DNA of 37,679 nucleotides, from NCBI GenBank assembly GCA_009838515.1, contig VXRL01000019.1, forward strand, positions 1 to 37,679, written 5' to 3'. The translations under genes were made by a program, and so were the position numbers. A model generated the notes under the pieces. That model did not search any database. It was not told the origin of the DNA and worked only from the letters and a program-made list of their open reading frames with translations. Origin of the DNA: Terriglobia bacterium. Lineage in GTDB: Bacteria; Acidobacteriota; Terriglobia; Bryobacterales; UBA6623. Below, piece by piece: positions 1 to 8,593 of this stretch. How positions within the stretch are numbered: position 1 is the first letter of the stretch; each line of letters opens with the position of its first letter.

Positions 1-104
1 GGGGCCGGGGCAGTTTCGCCGCCGCCGCATCCCGCGAGCGCCAGAGCAACCAGCGCCAGCAAAACGGCAAACGAAAGTGAGGATCCCTGGTTGGTTGACA
101 TCAT
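1..104 (-). CDS. Lipoprotein, N-terminal fragment (runs off the left edge)
   Basis: Reading leftwards from 104, the sequence opens with Met-Met, a short polar stretch and a hydrophobic run of about 14 residues. It ends in the lipobox L-A-G-C followed by three Gly, so the mature protein should be a lipid-anchored outer or inner membrane protein beginning at that Cys. About 34 codons are visible before the edge. A strong Shine-Dalgarno tract (AAGGAGAAG, complement of 111-119) lies 6 bases before the ATG, which fixes the start. No functional domain is inside the window, so the role is unknown. The leader lies against the tandem repeat at 113-284. Confidence 0.7.
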   Translation of the reverse strand, partial: MMSTNQGSSLSFAVLLALVALALAGCGGGETAPA

Positions 105-112
105 CAGTACCT

Positions 113-284
113 TCTCCTTGCTGCCCACAGTCTAGCACGGCTTCCCGTCATTCAGGCAGGATGCCACGAAGACGGAGCTGAAGGCCGACTGGAACACTCT
201 CCTTGCTGCCCACAGCCTAGCACGGCTTGCCGTCATTCGGGCAGAATGTGCCACGAAGACGGAGCTGAAAACCGGCTGGAACAT
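113..284. repeat. Tandem direct repeat, two copies of about 85 bp
   Basis: Copy 1 is about 113-197 and copy 2 about 198-284. They share most positions by eye, including the blocks CTCCTTGCTGCCCACAG, TAGCACGGCTT and GCCACGAAGACGGAGCTGAA. Copy 1 begins inside the ribosome-binding site of the leftward lipoprotein gene, so the duplication covers its upstream region. Copy 2 carries a small inverted repeat, ACGGC-TT-GCCGT. Confidence 0.75.
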
Positions 285-1117
285 TTCTTCTGCTCGATGA
301 TGGTACCACACCAGGAACGGCATGAAATGTTTTTGTCAGTCCGGGTGCATCTTTTTTTGGATTTCCGACAAGTTTCGAGGGTTGATTCATGCGCGCAGGG
401 TCGCTTGGCGGCCACCTCGAGGATCCGTTCGATGGACTGGATGGCGAGAGCGGGCTGACGGTTCATGGTGCCGGGCTGTTCCGGCAGCTCAGGTTGTTGC
501 TCGCTTTGCCCGCAACACATTGGGCGGTGTGTCTGTAGTCGAGTCGCTCGCGGACGACTCACCTTCGGGCGGTCCCGGAGGCGCACGTATACTCCCGCTA
601 GGAAATGCCCCTACGAGTTCCTTAGCTCCAAGCGATTCCGACGCGAAACCCTGAACACCCACTGGCCGAGAGTCGGTGGGTTCGATTGCGTCTGAAAAGG
701 CACGCACCCCCGCCCCAGGCACCGCCACTCCCCCAACTCGATCCCGCGATTCCGCACCACCGAACTCCGGACGTTGCAGGACTTGGCAACACCCCATGGC
801 GCCCTCCTATGCCTCCCGCCCGCCGAACCCGAACTTTGCTCTGGCCCGGTCGCGATTTGACAGTATCTATATAGCTCGATCAAAGCCGCCATCGGCCCCC
901 CGGCCTTCAAACATCGAGGACCCATTCCCGCGACGCCCCGTAGCGGTCGCCCGTTTACCGGCCAATTCGCTCTCGCCCAAGAGACCTCCGACGGGGAAAC
1001 GCCGCAGGCAATTGCTGTTGGTGCCGGTCTCCCTCGGCGCACGCGCACGGTAGCCATCACCGGCCACAGGGGCTGCATGGTGCACAGCAACGGCGCTCGC
1101 GCTATTGTGGGTCCGGC
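285..1117. other. Gene-poor stretch of about 830 bp
   Basis: I find no protein I can support here. Open frames are short, in several overlapping registers, and lack recognisable motifs. The stretch holds one copy of a dispersed 51-bp repeat (822-872) and the upstream region of the Uma2-type gene at 1118. Confidence 0.5.
822..872. repeat. Dispersed 51-bp repeat, copy A
   Basis: It matches 13404-13454 at about 43 of 51 positions in the same orientation, ending in the shared block GACAGTATCTATAT. Both copies lie in noncoding DNA about 250-370 bp upstream of an accessory gene (Uma2-type here, abiE at the other copy). Confidence 0.65.
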
Positions 1118-1909
1118 ATGGCGGTGACAGCCTCTAGCTCCACGAAACTCTCCGCCGTGGCCTCGCCGGTCGCCGAAGCGGCGGCAGCCGCGTCTGACGC
1201 GGTCGAGTACCCGGAAGGGCATTGGATCGCGCAGAGCGTCTGGCACGGCGATGCGGTCAGGCTGGCCACGGCAGCATTGCACCACAAGTTCCGGGACCAC
1301 GACGACGTGCTCGTGGCCATGGAGTTGGTGGTGTACTACCAGTTCGGCAACAACCGAGCCTGGCTGCAGCCGGACGTGCTGGTGGCGTTCGGCATGGGGC
1401 GTGGGGGGAACCGTCGCACGTTCAAGGTGTGGGAAGAAGGCAAGGCCCCGGACTTTGTGCTGGAGGTGGCGTCGCCGTCAACAGCGGAGAACGACGCACG
1501 GCACAAGGCGCGAGAATATGCCCGGATCGGGGTGCGAGAGTACTGGCGGCTTGACCCGAAAGGCACCATGATGGGGAGACCGTTGGAAGGCTACCCTTCC
1601 AAGGGGGGCCGGCATTAGCCGGTGGCGCCGGTGGCAGGCCCGGGCGGCGTCGAGTACCAGCAGAGCAGGGTGCTGGGGTTGGACCTGCGGAGTGAGCGGC
1701 GGGACCGGGCGACCGTGCTGGTGTTGGGGGACCCACGGACGGGCGAGGAGTTCGACGGCGCATTGGAGGCATCCGAGCAGCAGCGAAGGATCTTGGAAGA
1801 TCAGGTGAGAGCCGAGAAGGCTCGGGCGAGCACTGCGGAGGCTGAGGCAAGCGCCGCGAAGGAGAGAGTGCGGGTATTGGAGCAGCGACTGCGGGAGCTT
1901 ACAGGCTAA
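1118..1909 (+). pseudogene. Uma2-family (PD-(D/E)xK-like) nuclease with an in-frame amber codon
   Basis: The Uma2 family is annotated as putative endonucleases with a restriction-endonuclease-like fold. The first 166 codons contain the core: D86 in QPDV, E116 in VLEVASPST, K130 four residues before a Tyr, then GVREYWRLDP. A TAG stops translation at 1616-1618. The same frame then continues to 1909 with GPGGVEY, VLGLDL, DPRTGEE and a charged coiled-coil tail ending in RLRELTG, exactly as in the intact paralog at 15762-16610. One nonsense codon therefore separates two halves of one gene. The first half retains the complete nuclease core and could still make a protein lacking the C-terminal region and coiled coil. 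A sequencing error is possible, but the aligned codon in the paralog encodes Asp, two substitutions away. Confidence 0.75.
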
Positions 1910-1955
1910 GGGCTCGAGCCGGAACAAGTCCTTCACTTCGTGCTTTCCGGTCGCG

Positions 1956-2850
1956 ATGGTCACGGCCATGAGGCCGCAAAGCGATAGCAGCGCACTTGGT
2001 TCCGCCGTGCATCGACCCTCCGAGCGAGCCCGTGGCCTGCGAACGACTGTTTCCCCGGTACAGCCCGGGGATCACCTGCTGGCGGACCGGGGCTATTCAA
2101 CGGCTGCCGGCATCCGCTACGTGGCTGCGGCGGGCGGGTCACCGTTCGGATCAACACGCAGACACTGCCACTCCACACTCGGCAACGCCAGCCCTTCGAT
2201 CTACTCAAGGGCGTCAAGGCGGTGCGCCGAGCTGGCTCGGCGCAATCCTGGACAGTCCAAGTCGGCGACCCCCAGTGCGGCCCGGTGGCCGGGCGGGTGT
2301 GTGCGCTTCGCAACACCCGGGAAGCGATTCGCATCGCGCACAAGAGCCTCCGCCAGAAGGCCTCCAAAAAGGGCAGGCAGTTGCAACCGCAGACCTTGGA
2401 GTTCGCCAAGTACGTGATCGTCTTCACGACATTCTCGGAAGCAGAGTTCAGTGCGGCTCAGGTGCTGGACTGGTACCGCATGCGCTGGCAAGTCGAATTG
2501 GTGTTCGCGCTTCAAATCGCTCGCGCAGCTCGGGCATCTGCCCAAGCGCGACGACGACAGCGCCAAGGCTTGGCTCGTTGACAAGCTGTTCGTGGCGCTA
2601 CTGGCGGAGAACCTGATCTCTCACGCCCGCGCCGTTTCCCCTTGGGGATACGATTTGGCAACGGCGCCGTCCGCCCAGTGCTTGGCGTGACTTCCGGCTC
2701 ATGCTCCATCAAGTCAAGCGAGCGATCGAACCATCCCTGTCGTTGGTTCAGACGATTGGCGACTGGAACGCGATTTCCACGCAACTCGCGGATGCGCCTC
2801 GCAAACGAATACCGCAACTGGCGTCATATTTCGATTGGCCCCCAAACAAC
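1956..2850 (+). pseudogene. IS4-family transposase, multiply frameshifted
   Basis: Transposase similarity is spread over three reading frames. One frame gives GDHLLADRGYS (around 2067-2099), the block holding the second catalytic Asp of the DDE triad. The next frame carries VTVRIN (from about 2140) through VLDWYRMRWQVELVF (to about 2507). The first frame then resumes with KSLAQLGHLPK and LFVALLAENLI, and the third frame covers the C-terminal FRLMLHQVKRAI region. Joined together, Y-R-E-K in YRMRWQVELVF...FK matches the IS4 signature Y-(2)-R-(3)-E-(6)-K. The N-terminal part with the first Asp is not recognisable. At least three frame changes make this a dead element. Its position directly upstream of the integrase suggests insertion at the edge of the island. 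Confidence 0.8.
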
Positions 2851-2861
2851 TTAACTCTTAT

Positions 2862-2874
2862 GGGGCTCTGCCCC
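2862..2874. repeat. GC-rich hairpin GGGGC-TCT-GCCCC
   Basis: A perfect 5-bp stem with a 3-base loop lies just after the transposase remnant and about 170 bp before the integrase. It could be part of the insertion-sequence end or a transcription stop. No T-run follows, so a factor-independent terminator is not well supported. Confidence 0.3.
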
Positions 2875-3043
2875 CAGCGAACCGCGGACCGCACCAGCAC
2901 GCTCGCCACCCCCAAGCGGCCGGCACTGCCACAAATCCACGGGATTCGGGGGTGTTCAAAGGGCTCCAGAGGAACCCTTATTTCATTGATGCTATTATAG
3001 TTAGCGGATCTCGCGGTAATACGCGGTTTCGAGTGTTTCCCCC

Positions 3044-4258
3044 ATGAAAGTAGTAACTGAAGGCATAACCTCACAGGGAACACGAACCCCAAAACGACTC
3101 TCGTCGACGTTTGTCAAGACGGTCACGCGGCCTGGACGTTACGGCGACGGACGAGGCAGCCACGGGCTCTCGCTGCTTGTGAAGCCAATGAAGCTCGGAG
3201 GGCATTCGAGAACCTGGAGCCAACGGCTTCGGATTAATGGCAAGCCTACCAGCATTGGTCTAGGCCCGTATCCGATCGTCACGCTGGCGGAGGCCCGCCA
3301 GACCGCTTTGGAGAATCGCCGCGCCGTTGCGAGGGGGCATGACCCACGCAACTCCATCCCCACGCTCGCAGAGGCGAGCGAGAGGGTGCTGGCGATCCAC
3401 TCCACCAATTGGAAACACAGCGGTCGGTCGGAGAAGATTTGGCGAGCCCGTATGCGTGCCTATGTGATGCCGCAACTGGGGCGCAAGCGCGTCGACCACA
3501 TCACCACGGCCGACGTGATGTCAGTGCTATTGCCGCACTGGTCAGCGAAGCGCGAGACGATGAGCCGCATCAAGCAGAGATTGTCCCGGATCTTCCGCTG
3601 GAGCATTGCCCAGGGCTACCGCACTGACGATCCCGCCGGGACCGCGCTCGACGCCGCCCTACCCCGGAACGGGGGAAAGGCTCAGCATTACGCGGCGCTG
3701 CCGCATGGCGAAGTCGCGGCCGCGATCGCAGCGGTGCGGAAGAGCGGTGCTTGGCCTGGAACCAAAGCGGCGTTCGAGTTTCTGGTGCTGACTGCGTGCA
3801 GGTCGGGCGACGTCCGTCTGGCGAAGTGGGGAGAAGTCAACCTCAAATCGGGTGTCTGGACCATCCCGGCGGATCGCGCGAAGACACAGCGCGAGCACAG
3901 GGTGCCGCTCGCACCCCAAGCCATCGCCATACTGGACGAAATGCGGAAGCTCACCGGCGGCGAGGGCCTGATCTTTCCTTCGGTCACCGGCAAGGCGCTT
4001 TCCGACTCAACGCTCTCGAAACTGGTTCGGGAGCAAGGCGTCCGAGCGGTCCCGCACGGATTTCGGTCTTCATTCCGCGATTGGTGCGGAGAGACGGGCC
4101 AGCCTCGCGAGGTTGCGGAGGCGTGTTTGGCGCACGCCGTCAAGAACAAGGTCGAGGCCGCGTACGCACGATCAGACCTGCTGAACAGGCGGCGGAAGAT
4201 GATGCGGGCTTGGGCGGAGTACCTCACGGCCACAGGTCAAGCGCGACCAGCGTCATGA
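3044..4258 (+). CDS. Tyrosine recombinase / P4-type integrase
   Basis: This is a site-specific recombinase that would integrate and excise a mobile element at an attachment site. It has 404 residues, normal for the P4-like group. The N-terminal ~100 residues resemble the DUF4102 arm-DNA-binding domain (SLLVKP, then IGLGPYPIVTLAEAR). A SAM-like core-binding domain follows at about 105-200, then the catalytic domain with R253 (TACRSG), K280, H338 and R341 (HGFR), H364 (LAHAV) and nucleophile Y374 (VEAAY). All catalytic positions are present, so it looks functional. The ATG at 3044 has no clear Shine-Dalgarno sequence. Its TGA overlaps the ATG of a 60-codon frame (ATGA). I found no intact tRNA next to it, so the target site is unknown. 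Confidence 0.93.
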   Translation: MKVVTEGITSQGTRTPKRLSSTFVKTVTRPGRYGDGRGSHGLSLLVKPMKLGGHSRTWSQRLRINGKPTSIGLGPYPIVTLAEARQTALENRRAVARGHDPRNSIPTLAEASERVLAIHSTNWKHSGRSEKIWRARMRAYVMPQLGRKRVDHITTADVMSVLLPHWSAKRETMSRIKQRLSRIFRWSIAQGYRTDDPAGTALDAALPRNGGKAQHYAALPHGEVAAAIAAVRKSGAWPGTKAAFEFLVLTACRSGDVRLAKWGEVNLKSGVWTIPADRAKTQREHRVPLAPQAIAILDEMRKLTGGEGLIFPSVTGKALSDSTLSKLVREQGVRAVPHGFRSSFRDWCGETGQPREVAEACLAHAVKNKVEAAYARSDLLNRRRKMMRAWAEYLTATGQARPAS

Positions 4259-4437
4259 CCCGAGTCTGTGCCAGCAAACATATCGGGATTTCACAGAAGA
4301 TACGAACCGCCTTGATTGCGCAGATCGTAGGGAGCAAGGTCTCCGTGTATAAAGGCGGAACCGTCAATCCGTCGCACTTACGCAAACTCTCCGATACGTA
4401 TCGACGTCGGTGCAGACAAAGGTCGGTCCAAGTATGA
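4255..4437 (+). CDS. Possible small basic protein overlapping the integrase stop
   Basis: A 60-codon frame starts on the A of an ATGA shared with the integrase stop codon, the arrangement expected for translational coupling. The product is rich in Arg and Lys (for example TYRRRCRQR near the end) and has no domain I recognise. An excisionase-like accessory protein would fit the position, but nothing in the sequence proves that. It may be chance. Confidence 0.2.
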   Translation: MTRVCASKHIGISQKIRTALIAQIVGSKVSVYKGGTVNPSHLRKLSDTYRRRCRQRSVQV

Positions 4438-4464
4438 GCCTCCCAGTCGTGGTACGTTGGCCAC

Positions 4465-5049
4465 GTGACTGCGACTACGCGTTGTGATTCGCCGAGAGCT
4501 CCTCTTTGGATCGGCATCGCGATGGTTTGCTTGCTCGCGCCGATTTCCGCTTGGAGTGAAGAGGAGACGTTGCCCAGCGCTGCTGACGGTCAGGAAGTGA
4601 TCGTCGGCCGGATCGCCGGGTTGCCACTGAGTCATGGGCTTGACGGTGTGTACCCAGATTACCGGGAATGCGTTCGCGTCGATTCTTTCGTTTCGCAAGG
4701 GGGTGAGAGGCTGGACGTCCTGGAAGCTACGCACTATGTGATGAGATTTCGAGTGACGGTCACCTACCTTGCCGATTGCCAATGGCAGCTCTCCTACTTC
4801 GAACATCATGACCGGAGAGCGTTCGTCCGGGCCGTGGAAGAAACTGCAGCTGCGGCGGCAGCGCAGTCAGAGATCGGCGGCGTCTCGGAGACTGCGGATT
4901 TCGGCTTTCGGACGGGCAAGTCTGGTAGGCAAGAGGAATTGGATGGCGAGATCGTGTTCACGAGGTCGGAGACCAGCTGGGGGGTGGCCGGTATCCGAGA
5001 TAGTGCGTTCGGTTGGCAGGAGCGGGAGACGGAGAACTCCGACCAATGA
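4465..5049 (+). CDS. Exported protein of unknown function
   Basis: The frame encodes 194 residues. The N-terminus has a short basic region, a hydrophobic segment (LWIGIAMVCLLAPISAW) and then an acidic stretch beginning SEEE, which reads as a Sec signal peptide cleaved near residue 31. The mature part is acidic, with two Cys (in YRECVR and LADCQW) that could form a disulfide in the periplasm. I recognise no family. The start is a GTG at 4465; an ATG at 4522 would cut the signal peptide in half and is less likely. The gene stands alone downstream of the integrase and reads like cargo. Confidence 0.55.
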   Translation: MTATTRCDSPRAPLWIGIAMVCLLAPISAWSEEETLPSAADGQEVIVGRIAGLPLSHGLDGVYPDYRECVRVDSFVSQGGERLDVLEATHYVMRFRVTVTYLADCQWQLSYFEHHDRRAFVRAVEETAAAAAAQSEIGGVSETADFGFRTGKSGRQEELDGEIVFTRSETSWGVAGIRDSAFGWQERETENSDQ

Positions 5050-5295
5050 AGGGATAGACGGAACCTATCGCGCAATCGTACACGATTCGAATCTCTCCCT
5101 CCCTCTTCGCCATGATTAGCAATAACATATTGATAGTGAACTAGTTATGTGATTCGTAGATTACGATATACCCCGATATGCCCCCCAATCGAATCGGGAT
5201 AGGTGGGCCGTACGCTGACGTCACAGGGCTCTGGCCCCCTTGCACGGCAATCCGGCTGCGGAACCCGAAGGGTTGATACCTTTAGGGGGGCTCGA
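5050..5295. other. AT-rich spacer between converging genes
   Basis: About 245 bp separate the exported protein and the leftward membrane protein. The part from 5115 to 5175 is clearly AT-richer than its surroundings (several TTAT and ATAT runs). A tRNA-like string at 5084-5112 was examined and not accepted as a tRNA end. Confidence 0.4.
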
Positions 5296-6066
5296 CTAGA
5301 GGTACTTGAGCAGCACGAACCGCGCCCGTCTGCGACTGTCGTCTCTGAGGTCGAGTACGAGCAGTCCAATGATCAGTTTCATCTCTGGTCTGGTAATCGC
5401 AAGCGGCTGGTCCCTGCTGATCAAGGCCTCCGCGACGCGGTCGTCGCCGAGGTAGATGTCGAGCACCAACCCAGGCGGGTCGTAGGTCCATCGGACGACA
5501 CGCATTCTGAGCGCTTCGAACTCGCGCTTGACCGCACTGCCTCCGCTGGCTACGGCGAATTCTCCTATGTCCTTGACTTCGTTGGTATCGGAAATGGCGT
5601 GAGGCTTGCTCGTGCCGGAGAATATCTTTTCCCGCAATCCAGGATCCAGACCTCGGAAGGATACATATCCTTGGTTGAAGTCGTTCCGCTTGACGAGCAT
5701 GTGACCGTCGTTCGCTGGATCCAACTCCGCACGCAGTTCCCTCCGCTCCAGATCGAGACTGCCGACCCTCGTGGACTGGCCCACCGGTTCTCCATTCCGA
5801 AGCAACGTTGCGGTGATGCTCTCAACCGGCTCGCCAGTTTCATAGAATCCGCCCCATCTGGGTTCTGATGGCGGCGAGAGCTGGACAGAATAGTCCGTCC
5901 ACGCGAGTACCGCCTCCCTCAACGTGATCACACTGCCAGAGAGCACTGCAACCGTGAGGCAGACGTACGCTGCACGGCGCGACTTATCCCAAAACAACCA
6001 AGCAACAACGGCCAACGCGCCCGCCGTGCCAAGCTTTCCCAAGACGGAGAACACTCCGGGATCCAT
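5296..6066 (-). CDS. Membrane protein of unknown function
   Basis: The product has about 256 residues if translation starts at the ATG at 6066; a TTG at 6087 would add seven. Two hydrophobic segments lie near the N-terminus: one containing GTAGALAVVAWLFW and, after a short basic loop (DKSRRA), a second around AYVCLTVAVLSGSVITL. The remaining ~200 residues are soluble, charged and probably extracytoplasmic, with no cysteine cluster or known motif. The C-terminus is Arg-rich (DDSRRRARFVLLKYL). I do not recognise the family. A long frame on the opposite strand (5203-5868) is its shadow. Confidence 0.55.
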   Translation of the reverse strand: MDPGVFSVLGKLGTAGALAVVAWLFWDKSRRAAYVCLTVAVLSGSVITLREAVLAWTDYSVQLSPPSEPRWGGFYETGEPVESITATLLRNGEPVGQSTRVGSLDLERRELRAELDPANDGHMLVKRNDFNQGYVSFRGLDPGLREKIFSGTSKPHAISDTNEVKDIGEFAVASGGSAVKREFEALRMRVVRWTYDPPGLVLDIYLGDDRVAEALISRDQPLAITRPEMKLIIGLLVLDLRDDSRRRARFVLLKYL

Positions 6067-6942
6067 GTCGCACCGCTCGCTCGCCAAGACCTAAGTGACC
6101 AGCCTACACGATAGTCATGCTCGCGTTCGACGACGCACTCTGGAGTGGCCGACCTTGCGTGCATTGCCGCCACGCAGACGCCAGATACCCAGCCTTGGTC
6201 GCAAGCCACGCTCAATGGAAGAACGCGCTTGTGCAGACGTCGCACCGAAGCCAAAAGGGGCCCGCGGCGTGATGGCTCTTGAGGGAGTTCCGAGCACGAC
6301 ACGCTACGGCCCGTGATCTGACGAGCGAAGCCCATATGCAGAACGAGAAAGCGCTCTCAACGCCACGGGACTGGACCCACATCGTGATGTACGGCGGGAG
6401 CGCGGCAATCGGCTATCCGCCGGTGACCTGCTTGGTGCTCATTGTGGCCAACCTGTCGCTAGCGGCATCGCAAACACATGGCGCGGAAACTCGGACCCTA
6501 GGCTGATCACAATCTCCTATGTAGAACGGCTGCACGGATCACTGCCCCAGTACATTCGGCGCGTGCCACGCAGCACGGATGCGCTTTCCGAAAGACCCAA
6601 GCATCTGCAAGCAGCCGCGGGCTGTCGATTGCTCACTACAACTGCTGTCATGTCCACAGTGGCGATGCGAGTGACCCCCGGTATGAGCGTTGAACTGACA
6701 AACCATGTGGGGAACATGGAAGAGATGCGGCAGGCGGAGTGAGTGCCGGAGAGTCCGGATTCTATGCAATTGGACACTACTGTCCGGTTCGCCGGTACTT
6801 CGTTGGATGTAAGTATCTGACTGGCAATAAGATAAGGGAGATTTTGAGTGGTGGCGATTTGAACTGAAGCAGGATCCGCCAAGCGCGATCGTCACAGACT
6901 GCGATCATTTGCTGGCCGATCGGACTGGACTAGTCTCTTCGT
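6067..6942. other. Gene-poor stretch of about 875 bp
   Basis: No reading frame here can be supported. A 57-codon frame at 6336-6506 with one hydrophobic segment lacks a ribosome-binding site and recognisable similarity. The right end leads into the truncated transposase at 6943, so part of this DNA may be old insertion-sequence flank. Confidence 0.45.
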
Positions 6943-7197
6943 ATGCATGCTGGCAAGACTCTGTTTGCTCAGGTGATGAGCTTCCTCCCTTGGAGCACGT
7001 TCGCGCGGATCGTTGCCCGCTATGGCGGAGACCGCTCAGTGCGCTCCCTGCGCTGCACCGAGCAGTATCGTGCCATGGCGTTCGCTCAACTCACCGGTCG
7101 CCAGAGCCTGCGCGACCTCGAGGCCTGTGGGACTCATCCAAGACGGTGCCGGACGAATCGCGCTGTCCCTGCCTTGAGTCGTCCCCATCTGAGATGA
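6943..7197 (+). pseudogene. IS4-family transposase, N-terminal fragment (DUF4372 type)
   Basis: The first ~60 residues match the N-terminal DUF4372 region of a large group of IS4-type transposases: MHAGKTLFAQVMSFLPW, then RIVARYGGDRSVRSL and MAFAQLTGRQSLRDLEAC. Similarity stops after that Cys (about 7121) and the frame runs on through unrelated codons to 7197. The catalytic DDE domain is absent, so this is an inactive remnant. It belongs to a different IS4 group from the wreck at 1956-2850. Confidence 0.8.
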
Positions 7198-7414
7198 GGC
7201 TGCGGGAACCGCGATCACTGCAGAGGCGCAATCAGACCAACAAACGAAGGAGTTGAATCCTCAGACACTCCACGCGGTCATCGGCTAGGAGTCCGGAACT
7301 TGGTTGCGGGCCTGGCAGGGAGTCAATGGCATCGAGCTGAGGCGGGTCGAAGTGCCAATGCCCACTCTCACAACAATGGGCAGGATTTCGGAACGGCCGG
7401 GCCGCACCTCGGGA

Positions 7415-8284
7415 TCACCCTCCCGCGGAGGGATTCGTGGTGTCAGCGATGAGAGCCCGGAGTCGCTCCTCCAGAGCCCGCACTCTTGCGTCCGCTGCGC
7501 TGGCCCGCTGCTCGGCGCCCTCTCGCTCGCGCTCAGCCGCCTGCCTGCCGCGCCTTTCAATCTCTCGCTCGCGCTCTGCGGCACTAGCCCGCTCGTCTGC
7601 TGCCTGTCGCTCGCGCTCGACAGACAGTCGCTCGCGCTCGTCCGCGCTGGCCCACTCCTCCCCCGTGCGCGGATCGCGGAACACCAACACCGTCCCCCGT
7701 TCCCGCCGCTCGCCGCGCAGCTCCAGCCCCAAGACCTCGCTCCGAAACCACATCCGGCCTCCCGCCGCCACCGCCAGCACTGGCTCATAGCCGCCCGCTC
7801 TTGCCACGTAGCCCTCCAGTGGCTTGGCCATCAATTCCCCGGCCGGATCGAGCCGCCAGTATTCGCACACGCCCAGGCTGGCGTACTCGCCCACCTTGTG
7901 CTGCGCATCCTTGCCTGCCGTCGACGGCGACGCCACCTCCAGCACGAAGTCCGGCGGCTTGCCTTCGTCCCACACCCGGTAGGTGCTGCGGCTCGGGCTG
8001 CGCCCCACCCCGTGCACCACCTGCACATCCGGCTGCACGCAGGCTCGGTTATCTCCCCGCCTGTAGTACACCGCCAGTTCCATCGCCACCAGCACGTCCT
8101 CGCGCTCCCGGAAATGGTGGCGCAACGCCCCAGTGGCCTGCTCGACGGCGTCGCCGTGCGAGACACTCTGCGCGACCCAATGGCCTTCGGGGTAGTCGAC
8201 CTCGTTGGCCTGCGGCACCTCGGAAGCCACATCTTCCGCTGGAACTGCTCGAACTTGGGTGTCTGTGAGAGCGCTGGCCGACAT
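7415..8284 (-). CDS. Uma2-family nuclease-like protein with coiled-coil tail
   Basis: The product has 289 residues from the ATG at 8284; this start aligns with the Uma2-type starts at 1118 and 15762. The core has D86 (QPDV), E116 (VLEVASPST), K130 and the motif GVCEYWRLDP, consistent with the restriction-endonuclease-like fold assigned to the family. After about residue 200 the chain becomes a long heptad-like helix rich in Glu, Arg and Ala (ERERLSVERERQ and similar), much longer than in the paralogs, which suggests oligomerisation. It is divergent from the other two copies, with no sign of recent duplication. It lies downstream of the leftward DUF1501 gene, separated by about 310 bp. The biological role of Uma2 proteins is poorly known. 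Confidence 0.8.
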   Translation of the reverse strand: MSASALTDTQVRAVPAEDVASEVPQANEVDYPEGHWVAQSVSHGDAVEQATGALRHHFREREDVLVAMELAVYYRRGDNRACVQPDVQVVHGVGRSPSRSTYRVWDEGKPPDFVLEVASPSTAGKDAQHKVGEYASLGVCEYWRLDPAGELMAKPLEGYVARAGGYEPVLAVAAGGRMWFRSEVLGLELRGERRERGTVLVFRDPRTGEEWASADERERLSVERERQAADERASAAEREREIERRGRQAAEREREGAEQRASAADARVRALEERLRALIADTTNPSAGG

Positions 8285-8593
8285 GTTGCATGCGCGCGTG
8301 CAAGCACGCACGCCCTTGAAATGATTCTACAGCCGCCGCGGGCGCGCCGGGCCGTTGCGCCACTGGACAAACGAGCTCGCCGGGCCTGACACGGGTGGCA
8401 GCGCAGCTGGAAGATCCGTTACCGGATTGGGGAGCGCGCAACCTCCGGTTGCCGCCAAGAAGTTGCGCACCTGTCGTCACCGAACCGGCATGCGACCGGA
8501 TTTCAGGAGCGGACGTTGCGCCACTCCCGGGCGAAGCGCCGGACGAAGCCCCGGTGAAACCAGCCGTGCTGCAGCTTCCTCGAGCCGGGCCGA
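8285..8593. other. Intergenic stretch of about 310 bp
   Basis: This spacer lies between the DUF1501 stop (8594) and the leftward Uma2-type gene. I see no gene and no convincing terminator hairpin with a T-run. Confidence 0.4.

Noticed and set aside
5084..5112. String resembling the 3' end of tRNA-Ser (TTCGAAT ... CGCCA), a possible integrase attachment site
   Set aside because: There are 17 bases between the T-loop and CCA instead of 13, and the T-stem halves do not pair, so it is not a canonical tRNA end. A duplicate elsewhere in the window was not found.
5203..5868. 221-codon frame on the plus strand
   Set aside because: It is antisense to the membrane protein gene, which has membrane segments and a sensible N-terminus; this frame has neither.
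6336..6506. 57-codon frame with a hydrophobic segment
   Set aside because: No ribosome-binding site, no similarity I recognise, and it lies in a gene-poor stretch with many chance frames.
7304..8389. 361-codon frame on the plus strand
   Set aside because: It is antisense to the Uma2-type gene at 7415-8284, which aligns with two paralogs.
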